NCBI GenBank assembly: GCA_027016675.1
Contig: JALUSH010000165.1
Coordinates: forward strand, 1-10,091
DNA length: 10,091 nt
Origin: Thermodesulfovibrio sp.
Lineage (GTDB): Bacteria; Nitrospirota; Thermodesulfovibrionia; Thermodesulfovibrionales; JdFR-85
Reading direction: 5' to 3'
Part shown: positions 1-5,651 of the stretch, one piece after another
Layout of the letters: the number at the start of each line of letters is the position of its first letter
How positions within the stretch are numbered: the stretch's first letter is position 1
Position numbers and translations under genes: made by a program
The notes under the pieces: generated by a model
The model's input: the letters and a program-made list of their open reading frames with translations, nothing else
Told to the model about the DNA's origin: nothing
Databases searched by the model: none

Positions 1-26
1 TCACCAGGTTGTGCTACAAGAAACAT
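1..26 (-). CDS. 5' end of an unidentified gene downstream of scpA (partial)
   Basis: On the minus strand an ATG at 26-24 opens a frame reading MFLVAQPG before the window edge. It is preceded by a near-perfect Shine-Dalgarno AGGAGGT (31-37) with a 4-nt spacer, and it begins 25 nt after the scpA stop codon, so it is very probably the next gene of the scpA operon. Only eight residues are visible and they do not identify the product. scpB is a common neighbour of scpA, but these residues do not resemble the usual ScpB N-terminus, so I do not propose it. Confidence 0.55.
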
Positions 27-51
27 GATTACCTCCTATGTTGATTGTAAA

Positions 52-792
52 TCAATTATTATCCTGCTCATCAAATTCCTTTTTTATAACCCATATCTGA
101 CCGAATTCTTTTTCCTGGTATACCCTGGCAATTCCTAACCTCAGAATTTCAAGCAGAGCGAGAAATGTGACAATCAATTCTATTCTTGCCACCCCTTCCC
201 TGAAGAGCGAGTCAAACCGGATGGTTCCTTCCTCCTCGAGAACTTCAATGATATAATTGATTTTGTCCTTAATAGTCAGTGTTTCCCTTGTTAGGGCTAC
301 TGCCTCGGGTGGAGCCTTTTCAAGAACCTTTTTGAATGCCTGAAGAAGATCAAAGATGTTTACATCAAAAAGGCCCATCTGGGTCTCTTCGTCTTCATAT
401 CCTTCAAATGAGGGCTGTCGCCAGAAATGTTCGAGCCATGATTCATGATACTCATTTAGGACAATAGCTGCTCCCTTGATGGCCTGATATTCCAATAAGC
501 GCTCCACCAGTTCTATCCGGGGGTCTTCTCTCTCTTCAGGAGGGACATCTTCGTCCACGGGCAGGAGCATACGGGTCTTTATCTGTATCAGGGTGGCAGC
601 CATTACAAGGAATTCACCTGCAATCTCCAGGTTCAGTTCCTTCATCAGTTCCAGGTATTCAAGATATTGTCTTGTTATTTCAGCAATGGGAATATCATAT
701 ATATCCACCTTGTTTTCCCTTATCAAATGCAGCAGAAGATCAAGGGGACCTTCAAAATGAGGCAGTCTTATGCTATAAGAACCTTCCACCAT
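52..792 (-). CDS. scpA: Segregation and condensation protein A (ScpA, kleisin)
   Basis: ScpA is the kleisin subunit of the bacterial SMC-ScpAB complex, which bridges SMC heads, binds a ScpB dimer and helps to compact and segregate the chromosome in the cytoplasm. The 246-aa product has the usual family length. The N-terminal SMC-binding domain carries the signature FEGPLDLLLHLI (residues 13-24) followed by the DIYDIPIAEIT helix (30-40), and the conserved block FLVMAATLIQIKTRMLLP lies at 61-78. A charged, variable middle (79-140) leads to a C-terminal winged-helix region (about 185-236) containing RIELIVTFLALLEILRLG (203-220), which in the family contacts the SMC ATPase head. The ATG at 792 is the first possible start because an in-frame TAG lies two codons upstream. 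The Shine-Dalgarno sequence is poor, and a -10-like box sits only 9 nt upstream. The gene is divergent from the inositol operon and probably co-transcribed with the partial gene at 1-26. Confidence 0.95.
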   Translation of the reverse strand: MVEGSYSIRLPHFEGPLDLLLHLIRENKVDIYDIPIAEITRQYLEYLELMKELNLEIAGEFLVMAATLIQIKTRMLLPVDEDVPPEEREDPRIELVERLLEYQAIKGAAIVLNEYHESWLEHFWRQPSFEGYEDEETQMGLFDVNIFDLLQAFKKVLEKAPPEAVALTRETLTIKDKINYIIEVLEEEGTIRFDSLFREGVARIELIVTFLALLEILRLGIARVYQEKEFGQIWVIKKEFDEQDNN

Positions 793-801
793 AATCTGCT
801 A

Positions 802-829
802 ATTATATCATATTTTATAGTAGACACAA
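802..829 (-). promoter_or_regulatory. Candidate extended -10 promoter of scpA
   Basis: The minus strand reads TGATATAAT at 810-802, a perfect -10 hexamer with the TGn extension. A weak -35-like TTGTGT lies at 829-824 with a 16-bp spacer. The box ends 9 nt before the scpA ATG, so a start site at the usual distance would give an almost leaderless mRNA, consistent with the weak Shine-Dalgarno. The same 9-mer occurs upstream of the thioredoxin gene at 4336-4328. Promoter use is inferred. Confidence 0.4.
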
Positions 830-839
830 GAATCGACTA

Positions 840-871
840 TTGACAAAACAAGTTTAAATGGGTTATATAAT
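840..871 (+). promoter_or_regulatory. Candidate sigma-70 promoter of the inositol operon
   Basis: A perfect -35 hexamer TTGACA occurs at 840-845. Downstream, an AT-rich stretch offers TATATA at 864-869 (18-bp spacer) or a perfect TATAAT at 866-871 (20-bp spacer, longer than usual). The 5' leader would be roughly 125 nt long and very AT-rich, with no riboswitch-like fold that I can recognise. The -35 lies about 10 bp from the -35-like element of the divergent scpA promoter, so the two could interfere with each other. Confidence 0.5.
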
Positions 872-989
872 AACATCCCTCAGGAATCATTTCGTATTTG
901 TTAATTTTCATCTCTTTATATTATTATTTAATATCCTTATTAATTTCTGTAAAATTACCATTATGAAAGCAGATGAGGAATTTCCCAAT

Positions 990-998
990 AAGGAGGTG
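990..998 (+). promoter_or_regulatory. Strong ribosome binding site fixing the inositol-phosphate synthase start
   Basis: AAGGAGGTG, essentially the full anti-16S complement, lies 5 nt before the ATG at 1004. It is among the strongest Shine-Dalgarno sequences in the window and fixes this start. Confidence 0.85.
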
Positions 999-1003
999 TT
1001 AAG

Positions 1004-2098
1004 ATGGCTAAAATCAGAGTGGCTATTATTGGTGTTGGAAACTGTGCAAGTTCCCTTGTTCAGGGGGTTTATTATTATCGAAACAGAAGCGAGAAGGATG
1101 CAATTGGCCTGATGCACTGGAATTTAGGGGGGTATCTTCCTGGAGATATAGAGTTTGTTGCTGCCATAGATATTGATAAAAGGAAGGTGGGAAGGGATCT
1201 GTCAGAGGCTATTTTTGCTCCGCCGAATTGTACTACTGTGTTTCATAGAGACGTTCCATCAATGGGTGTAAGGGTGGTGATGGGTGAGGTAATGGATGGT
1301 GTAGCGCCGCATATGAAGGATTATCCTGAAGATGAGACCTTTGTTGTATCAGAAGAAAAGGCAGTGGATATAGTTAAGGTTTTAAAGGAGAGTGGGGCAG
1401 AAATAGCATTGAACTACTGTCCTGTTGGTTCAGAGAATGCTACAAGATACTATGCTGAATGCTGTCTGGAGGCAGGGGTAGCATTTATAAATTGTATGCC
1501 TGTGTTTATTGCTTCTGATACCAAGTGGGCTGAAAAATATAAGGAAAAGGGTATTCCCATCATAGGAGATGATATCAAGGCCCAGATAGGTGCCACAATT
1601 ACCCATAGAACACTGGCCAAGCTCTTTGCTGACAGGGGTGTGAAGCTTGATAGAACCTACCAGATGAACACAGGCGGAAACACTGATTTCCTGAATATGC
1701 TGGCAAGAGAAAGGCTGAAGTCAAAAAAGATATCCAAGACAGAGGCTGTGCAGTCTGTCTTACCTGTACCCCTGGAACCCGGGAATATACATATTGGGCC
1801 ATCTGATTATATACCATGGCTTAAAGACAACAAGATATGTTTCTTAAGAATGGAAGGTCGTATCTTTGGAGATGTGCCCATGAATATTGAGCTCAGGCTA
1901 TCTGTGGAGGACTCACCTAATTCGGCAGGGTGTACTATAGATGCCATAAGATGTGCCAAGATAGCCCTTGATAGAGGGGTGGGAGGCCCTCTGTTTTCCA
2001 TATCTGCCTACACAATGAAACATCCTCCTCATCAGTATCCTGACAGTATAGCAAGACAGATGGTAGAGGAGTTTATTGAAGGCAAGAGAGAAAGGTAA
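1004..2098 (+). CDS. ino1: myo-Inositol-1-phosphate synthase
   Basis: This enzyme isomerises D-glucose 6-phosphate to 1L-myo-inositol 1-phosphate using a tightly bound NAD+ in an internal oxidation, aldol cyclisation and reduction. It is the first committed step to all inositol compounds. The 364-aa length matches the short prokaryotic form rather than the roughly 530-aa eukaryotic one. Visible features are the NAD-binding GVGNCASSL (10-18), the region IIGDDIKAQIGATI (186-199), the catalytic-domain signature MNTGGNTDFLNM (221-232), the lysine-rich loop KSKKISKTEA (239-248) that supplies catalytic lysines in the family, and SPNSAG (304-309). The start is supported by a strong Shine-Dalgarno. 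Only 2 nt separate its stop from the next gene, a fused CTP:inositol-phosphate cytidylyltransferase/transferase, so its product is probably the shared donor and acceptor substrate of that enzyme. Confidence 0.95.
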   Translation: MAKIRVAIIGVGNCASSLVQGVYYYRNRSEKDAIGLMHWNLGGYLPGDIEFVAAIDIDKRKVGRDLSEAIFAPPNCTTVFHRDVPSMGVRVVMGEVMDGVAPHMKDYPEDETFVVSEEKAVDIVKVLKESGAEIALNYCPVGSENATRYYAECCLEAGVAFINCMPVFIASDTKWAEKYKEKGIPIIGDDIKAQIGATITHRTLAKLFADRGVKLDRTYQMNTGGNTDFLNMLARERLKSKKISKTEAVQSVLPVPLEPGNIHIGPSDYIPWLKDNKICFLRMEGRIFGDVPMNIELRLSVEDSPNSAGCTIDAIRCAKIALDRGVGGPLFSISAYTMKHPPHQYPDSIARQMVEEFIEGKRER

Positions 2099-2100
2099 AA

Positions 2101-3420
2101 ATGAAGGCTGTTATATTAGTCGCTGGAATGGGAAAACGGATGAGGAGTCCTGAGTCAGGTGTGCCAAAGTCTGCAAAAAAGGTGCTTGGGCTACCCATCA
2201 TAAAAAGGGTCATACTCTCTGCACGCAGGGCAGGCATAAAGGACTTTATTGTAGTTGTGGGCTACCTTGCTGAAAGAATAAAAGAGATATTGGGTGACGG
2301 AAAGGATCTAAATGCAAATATTGTGTATGTAGAAAACAATGAATGGGAAAAAGGCAATGGGATATCACTGCTGAAGGCAAAGGCTCATATAGATGATGAT
2401 AGGTTTATTCTCATTATGGGGGATCATCTATTTGATCCTGCCATGATTGAGGATATAAAAGAGATTCAAATTAAAGATGACGAGGCAGTGCTCATGGTTG
2501 ATTTCGATCCAGCACCCTATATTGACCTGCAGGATGCAACAAAGGTCAAGGTAAGAAATAATCATATAGAAAAGATCAACAAGCAGTTGAGTGAATATGA
2601 TGGGATAGACTGCGGGATCTTTTTATGTGGAAGAGGCATATTTTCTGTACTGGAAGAGGAGATAAACAGGGGAAGGGAAGGTATTACTGATGCGATGAGT
2701 GTTCTGGCCATGGAGAACAAACTTCTTTCTCTTGACTCAAAGGGTAGATTCTGGCTTGATGTTGATACAGAGGTGGCATTAAGGCATGCGGAAAAGAATC
2801 TACTAAAGGGGCTCATAAAGCCTACAGATGGTATTGTTTCCCGGTATATAAACAGACCCATATCACTGAGAATATCCAGGATACTTGTTAATAAAGATAT
2901 AAAGCCAAACACAATCTCTGTGATCAGTTTTGTTGTTTCAATAATCTCGGCAGTATTGCTTTCCATAGGTAGTTATTTCAGTACCCTGCTTGGTGGAATA
3001 TTAGTTCAGTTTTCTTCAATCCTTGATGGATGCGATGGTGAGGTTGCACGGCTGAAATTTGAAGATAACGAATATGGGGCATGGTTTGATGCAACCCTTG
3101 ATAGATATTCTGACGCAATAATAGTTTTCGGCATTATTCTGGGACTGCTTAATTATCATGGGAATACGGCAATATGGATATATGGATATATGGCAATAGT
3201 AGGTACATTGATTACGAGTTATACTGCAACAAAATACGATACATTGCTGAAATTAAAGAAAAGTACCACCTGGAGATTCGGAAGGGATATAAGGATGCTT
3301 ATTATAATGATAGGAGCTGTGTTGAATGAGATGTATTATCTGCTTATTGCCCTTGCGCTTCTGACAAATATTGTTTCAATAAGACGCCTTTATGTTCTCA
3401 GGGAGCAACCTGTAAGATAG
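2101..3420 (+). CDS. Bifunctional CTP:inositol-1-phosphate cytidylyltransferase / CDP-inositol:inositol-1-phosphate transferase (IPCT-DIPPS type)
   Basis: This is a 439-aa two-domain protein. Residues 1-235 form a nucleotidyltransferase domain with the glycine-rich loop VAGMGKRM (7-14), PK (22-23), the metal-binding GDH (107-109) and WLDVD (218-222). Residues 245-430 form a membrane CDP-alcohol phosphotransferase domain with a complete signature D309xxDG(313)xxAR(317)x8G326xxxD330xxxD334 and several hydrophobic segments (about 272-291, 294-307, 339-351, 357-373, 399-425). The same fusion order is known for the Archaeoglobus-type enzyme. There the first domain makes CDP-inositol from inositol-1-phosphate, and the second transfers it to another inositol-1-phosphate, giving phosphorylated di-myo-inositol phosphate. 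The inositol-phosphate synthase gene 2 nt upstream supports this substrate. The final phosphatase is not in the window. Alternatively, the second domain could use a lipid or other polyol acceptor. The domain call is certain; the exact product is inferred. Confidence 0.85.
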   Translation: MKAVILVAGMGKRMRSPESGVPKSAKKVLGLPIIKRVILSARRAGIKDFIVVVGYLAERIKEILGDGKDLNANIVYVENNEWEKGNGISLLKAKAHIDDDRFILIMGDHLFDPAMIEDIKEIQIKDDEAVLMVDFDPAPYIDLQDATKVKVRNNHIEKINKQLSEYDGIDCGIFLCGRGIFSVLEEEINRGREGITDAMSVLAMENKLLSLDSKGRFWLDVDTEVALRHAEKNLLKGLIKPTDGIVSRYINRPISLRISRILVNKDIKPNTISVISFVVSIISAVLLSIGSYFSTLLGGILVQFSSILDGCDGEVARLKFEDNEYGAWFDATLDRYSDAIIVFGIILGLLNYHGNTAIWIYGYMAIVGTLITSYTATKYDTLLKLKKSTTWRFGRDIRMLIIMIGAVLNEMYYLLIALALLTNIVSIRRLYVLREQPVR

Positions 3421-3423
3421 ATA

Positions 3424-3798
3424 TTAGCCCACTTCAATCATTATTTCTTCTTCGGATTTTACCTCTATAAGTTCTCTTGGGTCGTCTAATATGCGCCCTA
3501 TGATATTCACCTCACTTGCAGGAACTGGTTCTGCTCCGGAGCTTATAGGGGTGGGCCCAAAGAAGATGGCAATTGCAGAACCAGGTGGCCAGTAGCCAAT
3601 ATCCCCTATTTTGACCGTGGTTGTAGCTGTATGATCAAGGGTGGCTTTGTAGGGAACCTCAAAATAGAACTCATCTCCCCATACATTAAATCTTCCCCTG
3701 AAAGGCAGTATAGACAAGATACCCTTTGCTGTATCTGTGTCATAGAGTTCTGCCTTCAAACAGAGATGTCCAATTTTGATTTTTATTGGAGTAGCCAC
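3424..3798 (-). CDS. Small cyclophilin-like fold protein (TM1367/DUF369 family)
   Basis: This 124-aa protein resembles the cyclophilin-like domain family typified by Thermotoga TM1367. That family has a cyclophilin beta-barrel fold, but its isomerase activity is not established. Recognisable family blocks are ELYDTDTAKGIL (17-28), WGDEFYFEVP (40-49), IGDIGYWPPGSAIAIFFGP (64-82) and ASEVNIIGRI (94-103). No signal peptide is visible, so it should be cytoplasmic. Translation starts at GTG (3798-3796), whose G is the last base of the upstream thioredoxin gene's TAG stop. A GAGGGG Shine-Dalgarno precedes it by about 8 nt. This suggests translational coupling. Its stop lies only 3 bp from the stop of the convergent inositol enzyme. 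The physiological role is unknown. Confidence 0.8.
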   Translation of the reverse strand: MATPIKIKIGHLCLKAELYDTDTAKGILSILPFRGRFNVWGDEFYFEVPYKATLDHTATTTVKIGDIGYWPPGSAIAIFFGPTPISSGAEPVPASEVNIIGRILDDPRELIEVKSEEEIMIEVG

Positions 3799-4307
3799 TA
3801 TAATAGCCCCTCGATCTTTTGTATCAGTTTTTTAGATGTCCAGTTCTGTTCACCAAAGAAGATATCCACTATCCTGCCTTTCCTGTCAATCAAGAATGTG
3901 GTAGGTATGGAAAAGACATTGTATTTTTTTGATACCATAGCATTGTAATCATACACTACAGGAAAGGAAGGAGACAACTCTTTAATAAAACTCTTTGCCT
4001 TCTCAGGGGTTCTGTCAAGTGAGACTGCAAATATAATCAGGTTATTATTTTTAAATTTTTTATACAGACTGTCAAGACTCTTCATTTCCTCTCTGCAGGG
4101 AGGGCACCAGGTTGCCCAGAAATTCAATAATATGACCTTTCCCCTGTAATCCGAAAGCCTGAAGGGTTTACCTCCGAGATCTTTAAGCAAAAAGTCAGGT
4201 GCAGTTCTACCTCTCAGTTCTTCTATAGCCCATGGGTTAGCAGAGGCATTGCTGGAGACAAAAGTTATCCACAATATAAAGCATGTTATTGTTACATTTT
4301 TCTTCAT
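3798..4307 (-). CDS. Exported TlpA/ResA-like thiol-disulfide oxidoreductase
   Basis: This is a periplasmic thioredoxin-fold protein of the TlpA/ResA group (AhpC-TSA/Redoxin). Such proteins usually reduce disulfides in cytochrome c maturation or other envelope proteins. With the ATG at 4307 it has 169 aa: a signal peptide MKKNVTITCFILWITFVSSNASA with probable cleavage after ASA (residue 23), a TAPDFLLKDLGGKPF strand region (35-49), the active site WCPPC (67-71), and the cis-proline motif SIPTTFLID (133-141). A longer frame from TTG at 4319 would add four residues before this lysine-rich start. I prefer 4307 because ATG followed by KK gives a standard signal peptide, although neither start has a strong Shine-Dalgarno. 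No cytochrome or Ccm gene is nearby, so its partner is unknown. It is preceded by an extended -10 promoter and overlaps the cyclophilin-fold gene downstream. Confidence 0.88.
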   Translation of the reverse strand: MKKNVTITCFILWITFVSSNASANPWAIEELRGRTAPDFLLKDLGGKPFRLSDYRGKVILLNFWATWCPPCREEMKSLDSLYKKFKNNNLIIFAVSLDRTPEKAKSFIKELSPSFPVVYDYNAMVSKKYNVFSIPTTFLIDRKGRIVDIFFGEQNWTSKKLIQKIEGLL

Positions 4308-4327
4308 AACTCTTAGCAATTATCTGT

Positions 4328-4336
4328 ATTATATCA
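4328..4336 (-). promoter_or_regulatory. Candidate extended -10 promoter of the thioredoxin gene
   Basis: The minus strand reads TGATATAAT (4336-4328), a perfect -10 hexamer with a TGn extension, identical in all nine bases to the element before scpA. The ATG at 4307 is 20 nt downstream. No good -35 hexamer lies at 16-18 bp, which is tolerable for extended -10 promoters. Confidence 0.5.
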
Positions 4337-4362
4337 CAAAAGAATATATATCCAGTCGTTTC

Positions 4363-4499
4363 TGTCCAAAATGCATAGAAACAAGGCATGGCATCTCATA
4401 AAAAATAATGCAATCCACAGGATTACTCTGCCCCCATCCACTCTTCAACTCCTGCTCATTGCTTACCGCTCACTGTTTACTGTTTTTTTATTTTGGACA
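4363..4499. repeat. 137-bp segment bounded by perfect 10-bp inverted repeats
   Basis: The left arm TGTCCAAAAT (4363-4372) is the exact reverse complement of the right arm ATTTTGGACA (4490-4499). The arms enclose 117 bp without coding capacity, including the heptamer array at 4448-4482. No target-site duplication is visible outside the arms (GTTTC on the left, CCAAG on the right). It could be a degenerate MITE-like or other small non-autonomous element, or a pair of operator sites for the two divergent promoters. Confidence 0.55.
4448..4482 (-). repeat. Degenerate heptanucleotide tandem repeat (CAGTRAG-like)
   Basis: Read on the minus strand from 4482, five consecutive 7-bp units are CAGTAAA, CAGTGAG, CGGTAAG, CAATGAG and CAGGAGT. 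The first four agree closely with CAGTRAG, and the fifth is more diverged. The array is noncoding and ends close to the right arm of the inverted repeat, separated from it by a T-rich run (4483-4489). Confidence 0.6.
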
Positions 4500-4534
4500 C
4501 CAAGATTGCAGACATAAATTAACATCCGTTTTTG

Positions 4535-4540
4535 TATAAT
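4535..4540 (+). promoter_or_regulatory. Candidate -10 box of the hypE operon promoter
   Basis: A perfect TATAAT lies 81 nt before the hypE ATG. No recognisable -35 hexamer occurs at 15-19 bp upstream; the closest TTGACA-like string, TTAACA at 4519-4524, is only 10 bp away. Weak consensus upstream would fit an activator-dependent promoter, and the ATTTTGGACA arm at 4490-4499 is suitably placed, but this is inference. Confidence 0.4.
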
Positions 4541-4621
4541 AGATTACTATTCTAAAGAATGATACATAATCAAGAGAGACTGTTTATATCTTAAAACAGC
4601 AGGCCTATAAAGGTAGTTATT

Positions 4622-5641
4622 ATGAACCATAAGAATGAAACCATATTGCTTGCCCATGGAAGTGGTGGGAAGGTGATGTACGAGCTTATACATGATATTA
4701 TTGCCCCTGCCACAGGCATGAAGGTATTCAATGATTCAGCTACCATTGATCTCGGATCATACAAAGGTCACACGCTTGCCTTTACTACTGATAGTTATGT
4801 GGTTTCTCCTATCTTCTTTCCAGGTGGGGACATTGGAAAACTTGCAGTTTTTGGAACGGTCAATGATCTTGCTATGGTTGGGGCTGAACCAAGGTGGCTC
4901 TCTACTGGCTTTATAATCGAGGAGGGCTTTCCCATATCAGATTTTATAAAGGTGCTCGAGTCCATAAGAGAGGCATCAGAAGAGGCAGGTGTTAGAATTG
5001 TAACAGGAGATACCAAGGTGGTTAACAAGGGTAAGGGTGATGGAATCTTTATTAACACATCAGGCATTGGAGTTGTGCGTGAGGGCGTTAATTTATCATC
5101 GTCAAATATAAAGATAGATGACAGGATTATAGTAAGTGGAACGATTGGCAACCATGGGATTGCTGTAATGGCAGAGCGTAATGGGTTGTCATTCTCTCCC
5201 CCTGTAATTAGTGACACAAGGCCACTGAATGGGATTGTGGCTGAGATACTTAACAGATACGGTGCTGAGATACATGCCTTGAGAGACCCTACACGAGGGG
5301 GGGTGGCAACTACCTTAAAAGAGATGGCAATTGAAAGCTCTCTCTGTATAGAAATTTACGAGGAAGACCTGCCAGTGAATCCGCAGGTTGCAGGGGCATG
5401 TGAGATTCTTGGCATTGATGCTCTTTATGTGGCAAATGAAGGTATATTTGTTGCATTTGTAAGCAATAATGTGGCAGAATGTATAATTGATATCCTTCAT
5501 AGTCATCCCTATGGCAGGGATGCAAGAATTATAGGGAGGGTCTTGGACACCCCTTCTGAAAAGGTGCTTTTGAAGACCAGACTTGGTGGAACAAGAGTTG
5601 TGGAGATGCTCCCTGGGGAACAATTACCAAGGATATGTTAG
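4622..5641 (+). CDS. hypE: Hydrogenase maturation protein HypE (carbamoyl dehydratase)
   Basis: HypE receives a carbamoyl group on its C-terminal cysteine from HypF and dehydrates it with ATP to a thiocyanate, which supplies the CN ligands of the [NiFe]-hydrogenase active site through the HypCD complex. The 339-aa product is full length. It has the N-terminal GSGGK loop (13-17), NDSATIDL (37-44), FTTDSYVVSP with GGDIGKLAVFGTVNDLAMVG (54-63 and 68-87) of the PurM-like ATP-binding domain, GDTKVV (129-134), DPTRGGVATTLKE (222-234) and the diagnostic C-terminal PRIC with Cys339. The C-terminal PRIC separates it from SelD, PurM and ThiL relatives. The start has an AAAGG Shine-Dalgarno 8 nt upstream. 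No other hyp or hydrogenase gene is in the window. It is followed after 10 nt by the PPIase-like lipoprotein. Confidence 0.96.
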   Translation: MNHKNETILLAHGSGGKVMYELIHDIIAPATGMKVFNDSATIDLGSYKGHTLAFTTDSYVVSPIFFPGGDIGKLAVFGTVNDLAMVGAEPRWLSTGFIIEEGFPISDFIKVLESIREASEEAGVRIVTGDTKVVNKGKGDGIFINTSGIGVVREGVNLSSSNIKIDDRIIVSGTIGNHGIAVMAERNGLSFSPPVISDTRPLNGIVAEILNRYGAEIHALRDPTRGGVATTLKEMAIESSLCIEIYEEDLPVNPQVAGACEILGIDALYVANEGIFVAFVSNNVAECIIDILHSHPYGRDARIIGRVLDTPSEKVLLKTRLGGTRVVEMLPGEQLPRIC

Positions 5642-5651
5642 GAGGTAGTGG

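Larger units (their letters stand above)
4308..4621. other. Divergent intergenic region between the thioredoxin gene and hypE
   Basis: These 314 bp contain no plausible gene. They hold a -10 box for each divergent gene (4328-4336 on minus, 4535-4540 on plus), a 10-bp perfect inverted repeat with arms at 4363-4372 and 4490-4499, and a degenerate 7-bp tandem repeat (4448-4482). Between 4373 and 4447 I see no further structure. The hypE-proximal part (about 4547-4621) would be a 5' leader of about 75 nt without an obvious terminator or riboswitch. Confidence 0.7.

Noticed and set aside
858..1112. Plus-strand open frame overlapping the inositol-phosphate synthase start
   Set aside because: It runs through the AT-rich promoter region into ino1 in another frame, has no Shine-Dalgarno and gives a sequence of no family character. 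The ATG at 1004 has a near-perfect ribosome binding site.
2562..2966. Minus-strand 134-codon frame inside the bifunctional inositol enzyme
   Set aside because: It is antisense to conserved catalytic regions and has low-complexity, serine/leucine-rich content typical of shadow frames.
4308..4319. TTG start at 4319 for the thioredoxin gene
   Set aside because: It adds only LRV-type residues before a normal lysine-rich signal peptide and has no Shine-Dalgarno. ATG at 4307 is simpler.
4448..4482. CRISPR array
   Set aside because: Units are 7 bp, contiguous and degenerate, without spacers, and there are no cas genes.
4490..4499. TTGGACA of the inverted-repeat arms as -35 hexamers
   Set aside because: The spacers to the -10 boxes are about 29 and 35 bp, far beyond the functional 16-19 bp.
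5310..5623. Minus-strand frames within hypE
   Set aside because: They are antisense to a strongly conserved gene, have no ribosome binding sites and resemble no protein family I know.
4622..5641. SelD or another PurM-family kinase instead of HypE
   Set aside because: The C-terminal PRIC and the HypE-type N-terminal GSGGK and NDSATIDL blocks are diagnostic, and SelD's catalytic Cys/Sec loop is absent.
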